NCBI GenBank assembly: GCA_026989475.1
Contig: JALSJG010000193.1
Span: 1 to 13,356, forward strand
DNA: 13,356 nucleotides
Reading direction: 5' to 3'
Origin: Thermaceae bacterium
Lineage (GTDB): Bacteria; Deinococcota; Deinococci; Deinococcales; Marinithermaceae
How positions within the stretch are numbered: the first letter of the stretch is position 1; each line of letters starts with the position of its first letter. Positions 1 to 5,854 of this stretch are shown here, in pieces. Position numbers and translations under genes: made by a program. The notes beneath the pieces are model-generated. The model saw nothing but the letters and a program-made list of their open reading frames with translations, had not been told where the DNA came from and ran no database searches.

Positions 1-2
1 AG

Positions 3-875
3 GCCGGGCAGTTCGACGCCGCCTACCTCGCTGAGCTCGAGGGCCGCTTCCAAAGAGCCGAGGAGCTTGGCCTCAAAGCCGTGCTCCTCTTCGCCCAAAG
101 CCCCCCTTGGGCCAACGCCGGCGCCCATCCCGCCTATCCGCCGCTCCCCGATTATTACAACGATTACGCCGATGCCCTGGTTCGCCTCGTCGAGGCGATC
201 GGATCCGAGCGGATCGCCGCCGTCGAGGTCTGGAACGAGCCCAACAGCATCGAGTTTTGGGGGGAGGTCGAGCCCCGGGAGGGCACCTACGTGCTCGTGC
301 CCCTGCGCTACGCCGGTGAATACGCGGAGCTCCTAAACACCACCTACGACGCGCTAAAATCGCATTTTCCGGAGCTAACCGTGCTCGGCGGGTCGCTGGC
401 CTCCGCTGACCTCGACTACCTGAAGGAGCTCTTTGCCGCCGGAGCCCGGATGGACGCCCTCTCCCTCCACCCTTACGCCCGGGTCGACGAGCGCGAGGGC
501 CCCCACTACGGCCGGGCGCAGTACCCCGACCAGTGCAACGCGGAGGACCCTCTCTCCCCGCCCTGGTGCTTTGAAGCCGGACTCGACCAGATCCGGGACT
601 GGCTGAACCAAAACGGCCGCGCCGAACTCCCCCTCTGGCTCACCGAGTTCGGGGTGGGAAGCAGCGACGCCTGGGGGGACGCGGGAAGCGAGGCGGAACA
701 GCGAAAACACCTCGGAATCGCCCTTGACCTGCTCGAGGCCCACGCCCCCCGCTGGCGGGTCCGGGCCGCCATCTGGTACCGCCTGCGGGACGAGGGCGAG
801 GACAAGATGGGCCTTCTCCGCGAAGACGGCAGCGAAAAACCCGCCGCCACGCTCTTCCGGGAACGCGCCCCCTAG
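3..875 (+). CDS. Glycoside hydrolase, clan GH-A (GH39/GH5-like), 5'-truncated by window edge
   Basis: The frame is open from base 3 to the TAG at 873-875, so about 290 C-terminal residues are visible and the N-terminus lies outside the window. Two motifs typical of retaining clan GH-A TIM-barrel enzymes are visible: VEVWNEPN, whose Glu (codon 237-239) would be the acid/base, and LWLTEFGVG, whose Glu (codon 645-647) would be the nucleophile. Between them, LSLHPYARV resembles the strand that carries a conserved His-Pro in these barrels. Two cysteines in the loop around 535-570 (PDQCNAED and PPWCFEAG) could form a disulfide, which would suit a secreted enzyme. The protein ends shortly after an IWYRLRDEGEDKMGLL segment that looks like barrel strand 8 (family knowledge). 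I cannot name the substrate; beta-xylosidase, cellulase-like and exopolysaccharide hydrolase all remain possible. It ends 25 bases before lysZ, with no terminator visible between them. Confidence 0.8.
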   Translation, partial: AGQFDAAYLAELEGRFQRAEELGLKAVLLFAQSPPWANAGAHPAYPPLPDYYNDYADALVRLVEAIGSERIAAVEVWNEPNSIEFWGEVEPREGTYVLVPLRYAGEYAELLNTTYDALKSHFPELTVLGGSLASADLDYLKELFAAGARMDALSLHPYARVDEREGPHYGRAQYPDQCNAEDPLSPPWCFEAGLDQIRDWLNQNGRAELPLWLTEFGVGSSDAWGDAGSEAEQRKHLGIALDLLEAHAPRWRVRAAIWYRLRDEGEDKMGLLREDGSEKPAATLFRERAP

Positions 876-900
876 CCAAGACCCGCCCCGATGCAAGAAA

Positions 901-1725
901 ATGCGGGGCGTGGAAGACGGACTGATCGTCGTCAAGGTGGGCGGGGCCGAGGGGATCGACTACGAGGCGGTGGTCGAGGACGCCGCCGCCCTTTGGAAGA
1001 AAGGGCAAAAGCTGATCCTCGTCCACGGCGCGAGCGCCGAGACCAACCGGGTCGCCGAGGCGCTCGGCCACCCACCCCGGTTCCTCACCCACCCTGGGGG
1101 CATGACCTCGCGGCTCACCGACAAAAAGACCCTCGAGATCTTCAACATGGTCTACGCCGGGAAGATGAACAAGTACCTGGTCGAGCTCTTCCAAAAGCGG
1201 GGCGTGAACGCGGTGGGGATGACCGGGCTCGACGGCCGGATCTTCGAGGGGAAGCGGAAGAAAGCGATCAAGTACGTGGAAAACGGAAAGGTCAAGATCC
1301 ACCGCGGCGACTACTCGGGCTCGGTGGAGCGGGTGAACAAGGGGCTCCTCTCGCTGCTCCTCGAGCACGGCTACCTCCCGGTCCTCACCCCGCCAGCGGC
1401 GAGCTATGAAGGCGAAGCGATCAACACCGACGGCGACGTCGCCGCCGCCCGGGTCGCCGAAGCCTTCGGGGCCAGGGCGCTCGTCTACCTCTCGAACGTG
1501 CCCGGGCTCCTCGAGCGCTACCCCGACGAAAAAAGCCTTATCCCCAAGATCCCCGCCGCCGAGGTGGAGACGTTCATGCGCCTCGCCGAGGGACGGATGA
1601 AGAAGAAGGTCCTTGGGGCCGCCGAGGCGGTGCGGGCCGGGGTGCGGCGGGTAGTCTTCGCCGATGCCCGGGTCCCCTCGCCCATCACCCGTGCCCTTGC
1701 CGGCCAGGGCACGGTGATCGAGTAG
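901..1725 (+). CDS. lysZ: [LysW]-aminoadipate kinase LysZ
   Basis: An amino-acid kinase family protein (ArgB/LysZ type) of 274 residues from this start. It phosphorylates the side-chain carboxylate of alpha-aminoadipate held on the carrier protein LysW, a cytoplasmic step of lysine synthesis. Visible features are the N-terminal phosphate-binding IVVKVGGAEG (Lys12), LVHGASAETN (residues 40-49), SRLTDKKTLEIF (70-81), the aspartate-bearing INTDGD (174-179), VYLSNVPGLL and the C-terminal GRMKKKVLGA (231-240). AEALGHPPRFLTHPGG closely matches my memory of Thermus LysZ and separates it from arginine-pathway ArgB. Thermus LysZ begins essentially at the IVVKVGG segment, so the seven residues ahead of Leu8 may be extra. 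GTG at 910 or CTG at 922 are alternative starts, and no convincing Shine-Dalgarno sequence decides between them. lysJ starts 9 bases after the stop, so the two are surely co-transcribed. Confidence 0.95.
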   Translation: MRGVEDGLIVVKVGGAEGIDYEAVVEDAAALWKKGQKLILVHGASAETNRVAEALGHPPRFLTHPGGMTSRLTDKKTLEIFNMVYAGKMNKYLVELFQKRGVNAVGMTGLDGRIFEGKRKKAIKYVENGKVKIHRGDYSGSVERVNKGLLSLLLEHGYLPVLTPPAASYEGEAINTDGDVAAARVAEAFGARALVYLSNVPGLLERYPDEKSLIPKIPAAEVETFMRLAEGRMKKKVLGAAEAVRAGVRRVVFADARVPSPITRALAGQGTVIE

Positions 1726-1734
1726 CATCGAGGC

Positions 1735-2898
1735 ATGGACTGGCTGGCCATCGAAAAGCGCCACGACTCCGGGGTCTACGCCAAGTCGGACTTCGTCATC
1801 ACCCGGGGCGAGGGTGCCTACGTCTTCGACACCGAGGGCAACCGCTACCTCGACCTGATCACCGGCATCGGGGTGGGGTTTTTGGGCCACGGGCACCCGA
1901 AGGTCGTGGCGGCGATCCGGGCCCAGGCCGAGCGGCTCATGGTACTCCCCCAGGTCTTCGCCTCCGACCGCCGGGCGGAGTTCTACCAAACCCTAGCCAG
2001 CGTCCTTCCCGAGCCCCTCACCCGGGTCTTCCCCACCAACTCGGGGACCGAGGCGGTGGAGGCCGCCCTTAAGTTTGCCCGGGCGGCGACCGGGAAAAAG
2101 AAGTTCGTCGCCGCCATGCGCTCCTTTCACGGGCGGAGCTTTGGCTCGCTCTCGGTGACCTGGGAAAAGAAGTACCGGGAGCCCTTCAAGCCGCTCGTGG
2201 AACCGGTCGAGTTCATCCCCTATAACGACGTCGAGGCCCTCGAAGCGGCGGTGGACGACGAGACCGCGGCGGTGATCCTCGAGCCCATCCAGGGCGAAGG
2301 CGGGGTGCGGCCAGCGGCCCCCGAGTTCCTAAAGGCGGCCCGGGCGATCACCGAGCAAAGGGGCGCCCTCCTCGTCCTCGACGAGATCCAGACCGGCCTC
2401 GGCCGCACCGGCCGACTCTTCGCCTTCGAGCACTTCGGGGTGGTGCCGGATATCCTAACCCTCGCGAAGCCCCTCGGCGGCGGCTTCCCCCTCGGCGCCA
2501 TGATCACCACCGACGCGGTCGCCGACAAGGTACCGAAGGGCGCCCACGGCACCACCTTCGGCGGCAACCCCCTGGCGATGGCGGCGGGCACCGCGGCGAT
2601 TCAAGCCGTGGTCGAAGAGCGCCTGTGGGAGCGGGCCGAAAGGCTCGGCCAGGTCTTTATGGAAACCCTTCGAAAAATCGAAAGCAAGAAGATCCGCGAG
2701 GTCCGGGGGCTCGGCCTGATGGTGGGGGTCGAGCTCAAGGAGAAGGCCGCTCCCTACCTAAAGCGCCTCGCCGAGGAGCACAAGATCCTCTCCATTCAGG
2801 CAGGGCCGAACGTGATGCGGTTTTTGCCCCCGGTGGTGGTGACCGAGGAGGAACTTCTTCGCGCCGCCCAAGCGGTGGAGGAGGTGCTTGGTGAATAG
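1735..2898 (+). CDS. lysJ: [LysW]-aminoadipate semialdehyde aminotransferase LysJ
   Basis: A class III PLP-dependent aminotransferase (acetylornithine aminotransferase family) of 387 residues, the normal length. It converts LysW-bound aminoadipate semialdehyde to LysW-lysine with glutamate as amino donor. Visible motifs are NSGTEAVEAALKFAR (residues 102-116), the PLP-ring-contacting SFHGR (130-134), ILEPIQGEGG (181-190), VLDEIQTGLGRTG (214-226) with the PLP-nitrogen-binding Asp216, and TLAKPLGGGFPLGAM (242-256) with the Schiff-base Lys245. TFGGNPLA (274-281) follows. VTWEKKYREPF and EFIPYNDVEAL match Thermus LysJ from memory more closely than they match ArgD. The ATG follows a weak GAGG. The next gene, lysK, is 64 bases away, separated by a heptad-repeat hairpin. 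Confidence 0.95.
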   Translation: MDWLAIEKRHDSGVYAKSDFVITRGEGAYVFDTEGNRYLDLITGIGVGFLGHGHPKVVAAIRAQAERLMVLPQVFASDRRAEFYQTLASVLPEPLTRVFPTNSGTEAVEAALKFARAATGKKKFVAAMRSFHGRSFGSLSVTWEKKYREPFKPLVEPVEFIPYNDVEALEAAVDDETAAVILEPIQGEGGVRPAAPEFLKAARAITEQRGALLVLDEIQTGLGRTGRLFAFEHFGVVPDILTLAKPLGGGFPLGAMITTDAVADKVPKGAHGTTFGGNPLAMAAGTAAIQAVVEERLWERAERLGQVFMETLRKIESKKIREVRGLGLMVGVELKEKAAPYLKRLAEEHKILSIQAGPNVMRFLPPVVVTEEELLRAAQAVEEVLGE

Positions 2899-2949
2899 CC
2901 CGTGGCTTGTGGCGTGTAGCCCGTGGAAGAAAGACCCCAAGCTACGGGC
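2895..2949 (+). repeat. Imperfect heptanucleotide repeat with a 12-bp inverted repeat between lysJ and lysK
   Basis: Five 7-base units stand head to tail from 2895 to 2929: ATAGCCC, GTGGCTT, GTGGCGT, GTAGCCC, GTGGAAG, roughly GTRGCNY. The lysJ TAG stop lies inside the first unit. Bases 2898-2909 (GCCCGTGGCTTG) pair with 2938-2949 (CAAGCTACGGGC) over 12 positions with one G-T pair, enclosing a 28-base loop. The fourth unit offers a competing GCCCGT arm at 2919-2924. The structure ends two bases before the AAGGAG that serves lysK. It has no T-run, so it does not look like an intrinsic terminator. It may be a dispersed repeat or an mRNA element modulating lysK; which one cannot be told from one copy. 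Confidence 0.6.
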
Positions 2950-2962
2950 CTAAGGAGATCCT

Positions 2963-4084
2963 ATGAGCCTCCCTCCCCTGCCCTACGACCCCCGCACCGA
3001 GCCGATCCGGTTTTTAAAGGAGGCCCTTGCGATTCCCTCGCCCTCGGGGCAAGAGCGGCTCGTCGCCCAGCACTTCGTGCGGGGGATGAAGGCCATGGGC
3101 ATGGAGGCCTGGGTGGACGAGGCCGACAACGCCCGCGCCACCTGGGGCCACGGACCCCTCGAGCTCGCCCTGGTCGGCCACATCGACACCGTCCCCGGCG
3201 AGGTCCCGGTCCGCATCGAGGGCGACAAGCTTTTCGGCAGGGGCGCGGTGGACGCAAAGGGCCCCTTCGCCGCCTTCGCGCTCGCGGTGGGAAGCCTCCC
3301 CGAGGCGCTGAAAGAAAAGCTCACGATCCACCTGGTGGGCGCCACCGAGGAGGAAGTGCCTTCCTCCAAAGGCGCCCGATACGTAGCCGACAAAATCCAG
3401 CCCCAGCTCGCGGTGATCGGAGAGCCTTCCGGCTGGGAAGGCATCACCCTGGGCTACAAGGGCCGCCTCCTCGTCCGGGTGCGGCGGGAAAAGGATCACT
3501 TCCACTCCGCCCACCACGAGCCCAACGCCGCCGAGGAGCTCATCAGCTACTTCGTCGCCTTAAAATCCTGGGCCGAGGCCTACAACATCGGCCAGCGTCC
3601 CTTCGACCAGGTGCAGTACTCGCTCCGGGACTTCCGGGTCGAGGAGCCCGAGATGCGCCAGGTGGCGGAGCTCTTCTTCGACCTCCGCCTGCCCCCCAGG
3701 CTCCCCCCCGAGGAAGCGATCCAAAAGCTCCTCTCCTTCGCCCCCCCGACCCTCGAGTTTCACTTTTGGGGCAAGGAGGTCGCCTACAAGGGGGAAAAGG
3801 ACTCGCCGCTATCCCGCGCCTTCCGCCACGGCATTCGCCGCGCCGGGGGCAAGCCGGTCTTCAAACTTAAGACCGGCACCTCCGACATGAACGTCCTCGC
3901 CCCCCACTGGCCGGTGCCGATGGTGGCCTACGGCCCTGGGGACTCGGCGCTCGACCACACGCCTTACGAACACGTGCTTATCCCCGAGTTCGAAAAAGGG
4001 GTCGCGGTGCTCAAGGAGGCGCTCACCTTCCTTGCCACGAAAGCAGCCACCAGGCCTGGTGAAGGCGCCCCCCGGCGTCCTTGA
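2963..4084 (+). CDS. lysK: [LysW]-lysine hydrolase LysK (M20 metallohydrolase)
   Basis: The enzyme cleaves lysine from the C-terminal glutamate of LysW, the last pathway step. The protein has 373 residues. M20-family metal-site residues are visible: His73 and Asp75 in VGHIDTVPG, the bridging Asp97 in GAVDAKGP, the catalytic/ligand Glu run 129-131 in TEEEVPSSKG, Glu154 in IGEPSGW, and a C-terminal His in LDHTPYEH (His332 or His337). KLKTGTSDMNVLAP (301-314) and VAYGPGDSALDHTP (321-334) match Thermus LysK as I remember it and distinguish it from ArgE or DapE. The ATG at 2963 has a good AAGGAG (2952-2957) 5 bases ahead. The tail after about residue 355 (FLATKAATRPGEGAPRRP) extends past where Thermus LysK ends, and its last 62 bases lie antisense to the convergent gene ending at 4023. 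Confidence 0.94.
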   Translation: MSLPPLPYDPRTEPIRFLKEALAIPSPSGQERLVAQHFVRGMKAMGMEAWVDEADNARATWGHGPLELALVGHIDTVPGEVPVRIEGDKLFGRGAVDAKGPFAAFALAVGSLPEALKEKLTIHLVGATEEEVPSSKGARYVADKIQPQLAVIGEPSGWEGITLGYKGRLLVRVRREKDHFHSAHHEPNAAEELISYFVALKSWAEAYNIGQRPFDQVQYSLRDFRVEEPEMRQVAELFFDLRLPPRLPPEEAIQKLLSFAPPTLEFHFWGKEVAYKGEKDSPLSRAFRHGIRRAGGKPVFKLKTGTSDMNVLAPHWPVPMVAYGPGDSALDHTPYEHVLIPEFEKGVAVLKEALTFLATKAATRPGEGAPRRP

Positions 4085-4501
4085 AGGAAAGCCAGGCCAC
4101 AGGGAAAAGCCGGCTGGGCTCGAGCACGTCCGCGAGCAGGGGCCAAAGATCCACTGCCTGCACCTCCCCCGACGCGGCGCAGGCGCCGCCTCCCGCGGCC
4201 CCCTCTGCCCCCAAGGAGGCGCCCACGAGCACCAGCGGGCAGTCCTTCTCCCGGCGCCATCCAGCGACCACCACCGCCGGCCCCTCGCCCGTCCCCCGGG
4301 CCTCGCCCACCCTCTGGCCGTCCAGTAGCGGCTGAGGACGAGCTAGTACGCGCCCGGAAACACCACTTGAAAAGCGAGCGCCGCCTCCGGCTCCGGTGCC
4401 AACCCCCGGGCCGCAAAGTCCGGCACCGGCACCCGGAGGGCGGGCGCCGCCGCCCAAACCCACCCCAAGACCAGCGCGATCCCCCAAGCTTCTTTGAACA
4501 T
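4023..4501 (-). pseudogene. Small exported protein of unknown function, interrupted by an apparent -1 frameshift
   Basis: From ATG 4501-4499 (minus) the frame reads MFKEAWGIALVLGWVWAAAP, a plausible signal peptide. It runs to VVFPGAY and stops at TAG 4345-4343 after 52 residues. A second minus frame continues as RVLARPQPLLDGQRVGEARG and onward to WWLLSWQGR, ending at TGA 4025-4023. The two join smoothly if one G is restored in the GGG run at 4355-4353 (minus CCGGGC to CCGGGGC), giving one 159-residue protein reading VVFPGRVLARPQPLL across the junction. Codon use on both sides is GC3-rich like the neighbours, so loss of function, if real, is recent. A homopolymer sequencing error is an equal alternative. 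I do not recognise the family; two cysteines lie in the downstream part. It follows the trmL stop by 9 bases and overlaps the 3' end of lysK by 62 bases tail to tail. Confidence 0.6.
4048..4082. terminator. Hairpin region at the lysK / convergent-gene overlap, possible weak bidirectional terminator
   Basis: A perfect 14-base palindrome CACCAGGCCTGGTG (4048-4061) is followed at once by a second hairpin. In that hairpin 4062-4069 (AAGGCGCC) pairs with 4074-4082 around a CCCC loop, with T4078 bulged. The GGCCTGG of the palindrome could instead pair with CCAGGCC at 4092-4098, enclosing the second hairpin. Neither strand has a T-run after the stem, so this is not a canonical intrinsic terminator. 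It lies where the two convergent transcripts would meet. Confidence 0.35.
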
Positions 4502-4513
4502 ACTCCTATTCTA
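4502..4513 (-). promoter_or_regulatory. -10-like TAGAAT placed for a leaderless transcript of the minus-strand gene at 4501
   Basis: Reading the minus strand, TAGAAT (4513-4508, made of the trmL stop codon plus AAT) is followed by six bases, AGGAGT, and then ATG. This puts the hexamer at -12 to -7 if transcription begins on the A of the start codon. The AGGAG within the six bases is only one base from the ATG, too close for normal Shine-Dalgarno use; an earlier GGAG lies 12 bases away. I find no good -35 at 16-18 bases. Leaderless mRNAs with this layout are common in Deinococcus-Thermus (established knowledge); its use here is inference. Confidence 0.4.
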
Positions 4514-4957
4514 CTCCGCGATCTGGCGGTAGGCCTCAAAGGCCACAACCCCCACCGCCACCGCGAGGTTCAGCGAGCGCACCGGACCCGGCGTAGGGAT
4601 CTTGAGGGCCGGAAAACGGGCGAGGACCTCCGGGGGTAGCCCCCGGGTCTCGGGGCCGAAAAGGAGCCAGTCCCCCCTTTCAAAGCGGGCGGAATAAAGC
4701 GAGCGCTCGGCGTGCGCGCTGAAGGCGAAGACCCGCGCGTCCCCGGGGAGCCCCCGGAGGAAGGCCTCCCAGGAATCGTGGAGGACGTAGCGGAGGTGCT
4801 TCCAGTAGTCGAGCCCGGCCCTTCGCATCCGGGGATCGCCCCAGCGGAAGCCAAAGGGGCGGACGAGGTGGAGCTCGGCCGAGAGCGCCACCGCGGTGCG
4901 GGCCACGTTTCCGGTGTTCTGGGGGATCTCGGGCTCGAAGAGAACGATCCGGACCAC
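4511..4957 (-). CDS. trmL: tRNA (cytidine/uridine-34 2'-O)-methyltransferase TrmL, SPOUT family
   Basis: A 148-residue single-domain SPOUT methyltransferase, close to the 150-160 residues usual for TrmL/YibK. It methylates the ribose at wobble position 34 of tRNA-Leu isoacceptors using S-adenosylmethionine, acting as a dimer with a trefoil-knot cofactor site. Family motifs are visible: FEPEIPQNTGNVART (residues 7-21), GFRWGDPRMRRAGLDYW (36-52), LLFGPETRGLP (98-108) and the knot segment PTPGPVRSLNLAVAVGVVAFE (121-141), in which the usual LNLS is LNLA. The start is GTG 4957-4955; an in-frame TAG four codons upstream rules out a longer protein. GGAG sits only one base from the GTG. It is divergent from infC, with about 100 bases between them, and is followed by the frameshifted exported-protein gene in the same direction. 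Confidence 0.93.
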   Translation of the reverse strand: MVRIVLFEPEIPQNTGNVARTAVALSAELHLVRPFGFRWGDPRMRRAGLDYWKHLRYVLHDSWEAFLRGLPGDARVFAFSAHAERSLYSARFERGDWLLFGPETRGLPPEVLARFPALKIPTPGPVRSLNLAVAVGVVAFEAYRQIAE

Positions 4958-4963
4958 ACTCCA

Positions 4964-4969
4964 AGCCTA
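4964..4969 (-). promoter_or_regulatory. -10-like TAGGCT six bases upstream of the trmL GTG
   Basis: On the minus strand TAGGCT is followed by TGGAGT and then the GTG start codon of trmL, the same six-base spacing as at the gene downstream. TAGGCT matches TANNNT but is a weak -10, and no -35 is evident. It is listed because two adjacent genes share the arrangement. Confidence 0.3.
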
Positions 4970-4976
4970 CTTCCGC

Positions 4977-5006
4977 TTGCGCCCGCCGGATCGGCCCCCG
5001 TAGACT
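4977..5006 (+). promoter_or_regulatory. Candidate sigma-A-type promoter for infC-rpmI-rplT
   Basis: TTGCGC (4977-4982) and TAGACT (5001-5006) are separated by 18 bases; each matches four of six consensus positions. A start near 5013 would leave a leader of about 47 bases before the proposed infC start. The leader holds a small hairpin, GAGCG (5024-5028) with CGCTC (5039-5043). It is the best-scoring pair I can find by eye in the trmL-infC divergent gap. Confidence 0.45.
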
Positions 5007-5045
5007 TAGGGCCGGTAGTTTCTGAGCGTTCGGTGAAGCGCTCTT

Positions 5046-5062
5046 GGGGGTGATGCTGAATC
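5046..5062 (+). promoter_or_regulatory. Ribosome binding site and non-canonical ATC start of infC
   Basis: GGGGGTGAT (5046-5054) can pair with nine bases of the 16S 3' end, counting one G-U. It lies 9 bases (from the last G) before the ATC at 5060-5062. There is no ATG, GTG or TTG in frame between the TGA at 5057-5059 and GTG 5102, which is too far inside the conserved domain to be the start. A second candidate is ATT at 5075, preceded by AGGGAG at 5063-5068. The ATC is preferred because the resulting N-terminus, MREHRINEEIR, aligns without gaps with Thermus IF3 as I recall it, MKEYLTNERIR. Confidence 0.6.
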
Positions 5063-5572
5063 AGGGAGCATAGGATTAACGAGGAGATCCGCGTCCGGCA
5101 GGTGCGGCTCATCGACGAAAGCGGAAAACAGCTTGGCATCGTGGATACCCGCGAGGCCCTCAAAATCGCGCAAGACAAGGGCCTCGATCTTGTTTTGGTG
5201 AGCCCCACGGCCAAGCCGCCGGTGGCTCGGATCCTCGACTATGGCAAGTGGCGCTACGAGCAGCAACAGCAGGAGAAGGAGCGCCGCAAAAAGCAGAAAA
5301 AGCAAGAGATCAAGGCAATCAAGTTTCGGGTCAAGGTCAGCGAGCACGACTACCAGACCAAGCTCAAGCACGTCCGGCGCTTCCTCGAGGACGGCCACAA
5401 GGTCAAGGTGACGATCATGTTCCGGGGACGGGAGATGGCCCACCCCGAGCTCGGCAAGAAGATCCTCGACCGGGTCGCCGAGGACCTCAAGGAGATCGCC
5501 ACCGTGGAGATGCCGCCCCAGCTCGCCGGCCGCGACATGAACATGGTCCTCGCCCCCATCGCAAAAAAGTAG
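5060..5572 (+). CDS. infC: Translation initiation factor IF-3
   Basis: IF3 binds the 30S subunit, blocks 50S joining and checks start-codon/initiator-tRNA pairing. From the proposed ATC start the protein has 170 residues, the usual length. The N-terminal domain shows INEEIRVRQVRLID, GKQLGIVDTREAL and VSPTAKPPVARILDYGKWRYEQ, the IF3 signature. A lysine- and glutamine-rich helical linker follows (QQQQEKERRKKQKKQE). The C-terminal domain holds KFRVKVSEHDYQTKLKHVRRFL, KVTIMFRGREMAHPELG and VLAPIAKK. A rare start codon is characteristic of infC, because IF3 discriminates against such codons and so represses its own synthesis (AUU in E. coli, AUC in Myxococcus). A seven-codon open frame, ATG 5053 to TAG 5073 (MLNQGA), overlaps the start but has poor Shine-Dalgarno spacing. 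infC leads the operon with rpmI 75 bases downstream. Confidence 0.95.
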   Translation: MREHRINEEIRVRQVRLIDESGKQLGIVDTREALKIAQDKGLDLVLVSPTAKPPVARILDYGKWRYEQQQQEKERRKKQKKQEIKAIKFRVKVSEHDYQTKLKHVRRFLEDGHKVKVTIMFRGREMAHPELGKKILDRVAEDLKEIATVEMPPQLAGRDMNMVLAPIAKK

Positions 5573-5578
5573 CGCGTG

Positions 5579-5587
5579 TGGTAGACT
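5579..5587 (+). promoter_or_regulatory. Possible extended -10 promoter between infC and rpmI
   Basis: TGGTAGACT fits the extended -10 pattern TGnTAnnnT and repeats the TAGACT hexamer proposed for infC. No -35 is present 16-18 bases upstream. It could give extra rpmI-rplT transcription independent of infC. The evidence is a single short match. Confidence 0.25.
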
Positions 5588-5593
5588 GGCGCG

Positions 5594-5637
5594 CGCTGCG
5601 TCCGGGCCAAAGACCCCAAAAGGGCGCCCGGCCAGCG
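5594..5637 (+). promoter_or_regulatory. Extended hairpin in the rpmI leader, candidate ribosomal protein L20 control site
   Basis: Three stacked stems are visible: CGCTG 5594-5598 with CAGCG 5633-5637, CCGGGC 5602-5607 with GCCCGG 5626-5631, and CCC 5615-5617 with GGG 5622-5624 around an AAAA loop. The outer stem includes the first G of the rpmI Shine-Dalgarno GGAGGTG (5637-5643). Such a structure could hide the site when stabilised. L20 represses rpmI-rplT by binding leader RNA in E. coli and the infC leader in Bacillus (established). That this hairpin is an L20 site is inference from position and shape. Confidence 0.4.
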
Positions 5638-5647
5638 GAGGTGCAAC

Positions 5648-5851
5648 ATGCCGAAGATGAAGACCCATAAGGGCGCCAAGGGGCGGGTCAAGATCACCGC
5701 CCGTGGCAAGGTGGTGGCCTATAAAACCGGAAAGCGCCACCTGAACTACAAGAAATCGGGTAAGACGATCCGGCTCAAAGGCAAGAAGTTCGTGCTCTTC
5801 AAGGGCGACGCCCGCAAGTTCCGGGTGCTCCTGCCCTACGACTGGAGGTAA
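5648..5851 (+). CDS. rpmI: 50S ribosomal protein bL35
   Basis: A 67-residue basic protein of standard bL35 length. It begins with the characteristic PKMKTHKGAKGRVKIT and contains GKRHLNYKKSGKTIRLKGK, ending in RVLLPYDWR. bL35 sits in the large subunit close to the central protuberance and contacts 23S rRNA. The ATG at 5648 has a strong GGAGGTG at 5637-5643. Between infC and this gene lies a 75-base leader with an extended hairpin. rplT follows after three bases. Confidence 0.97.
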   Translation: MPKMKTHKGAKGRVKITARGKVVAYKTGKRHLNYKKSGKTIRLKGKKFVLFKGDARKFRVLLPYDWR

Positions 5852-5854
5852 GCG

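Noticed and set aside
891..1409. ATG at 891 as the lysZ start
   Set aside because: It is in a different reading frame from the LysZ motifs and yields an Arg/Pro-rich shadow product.
640..1989. Long minus-strand open frame of 449 codons opposite lysZ and lysJ
   Set aside because: It spans the boundaries of clearly identified plus-strand genes and its composition is that expected of the antisense frame of GC3-rich coding DNA.
2923..3870. Plus-strand frame of 315 codons overlapping lysK
   Set aside because: It is a +2-frame shadow of lysK, rich in Arg, Pro and Gly, while the lysK frame has full family motifs.
3964..4548. Third minus-strand frame of 194 codons across the frameshifted gene
   Set aside because: It is Arg/Gly-rich, has no signal peptide, and runs through the end of trmL; the joined two-frame product is far more protein-like.
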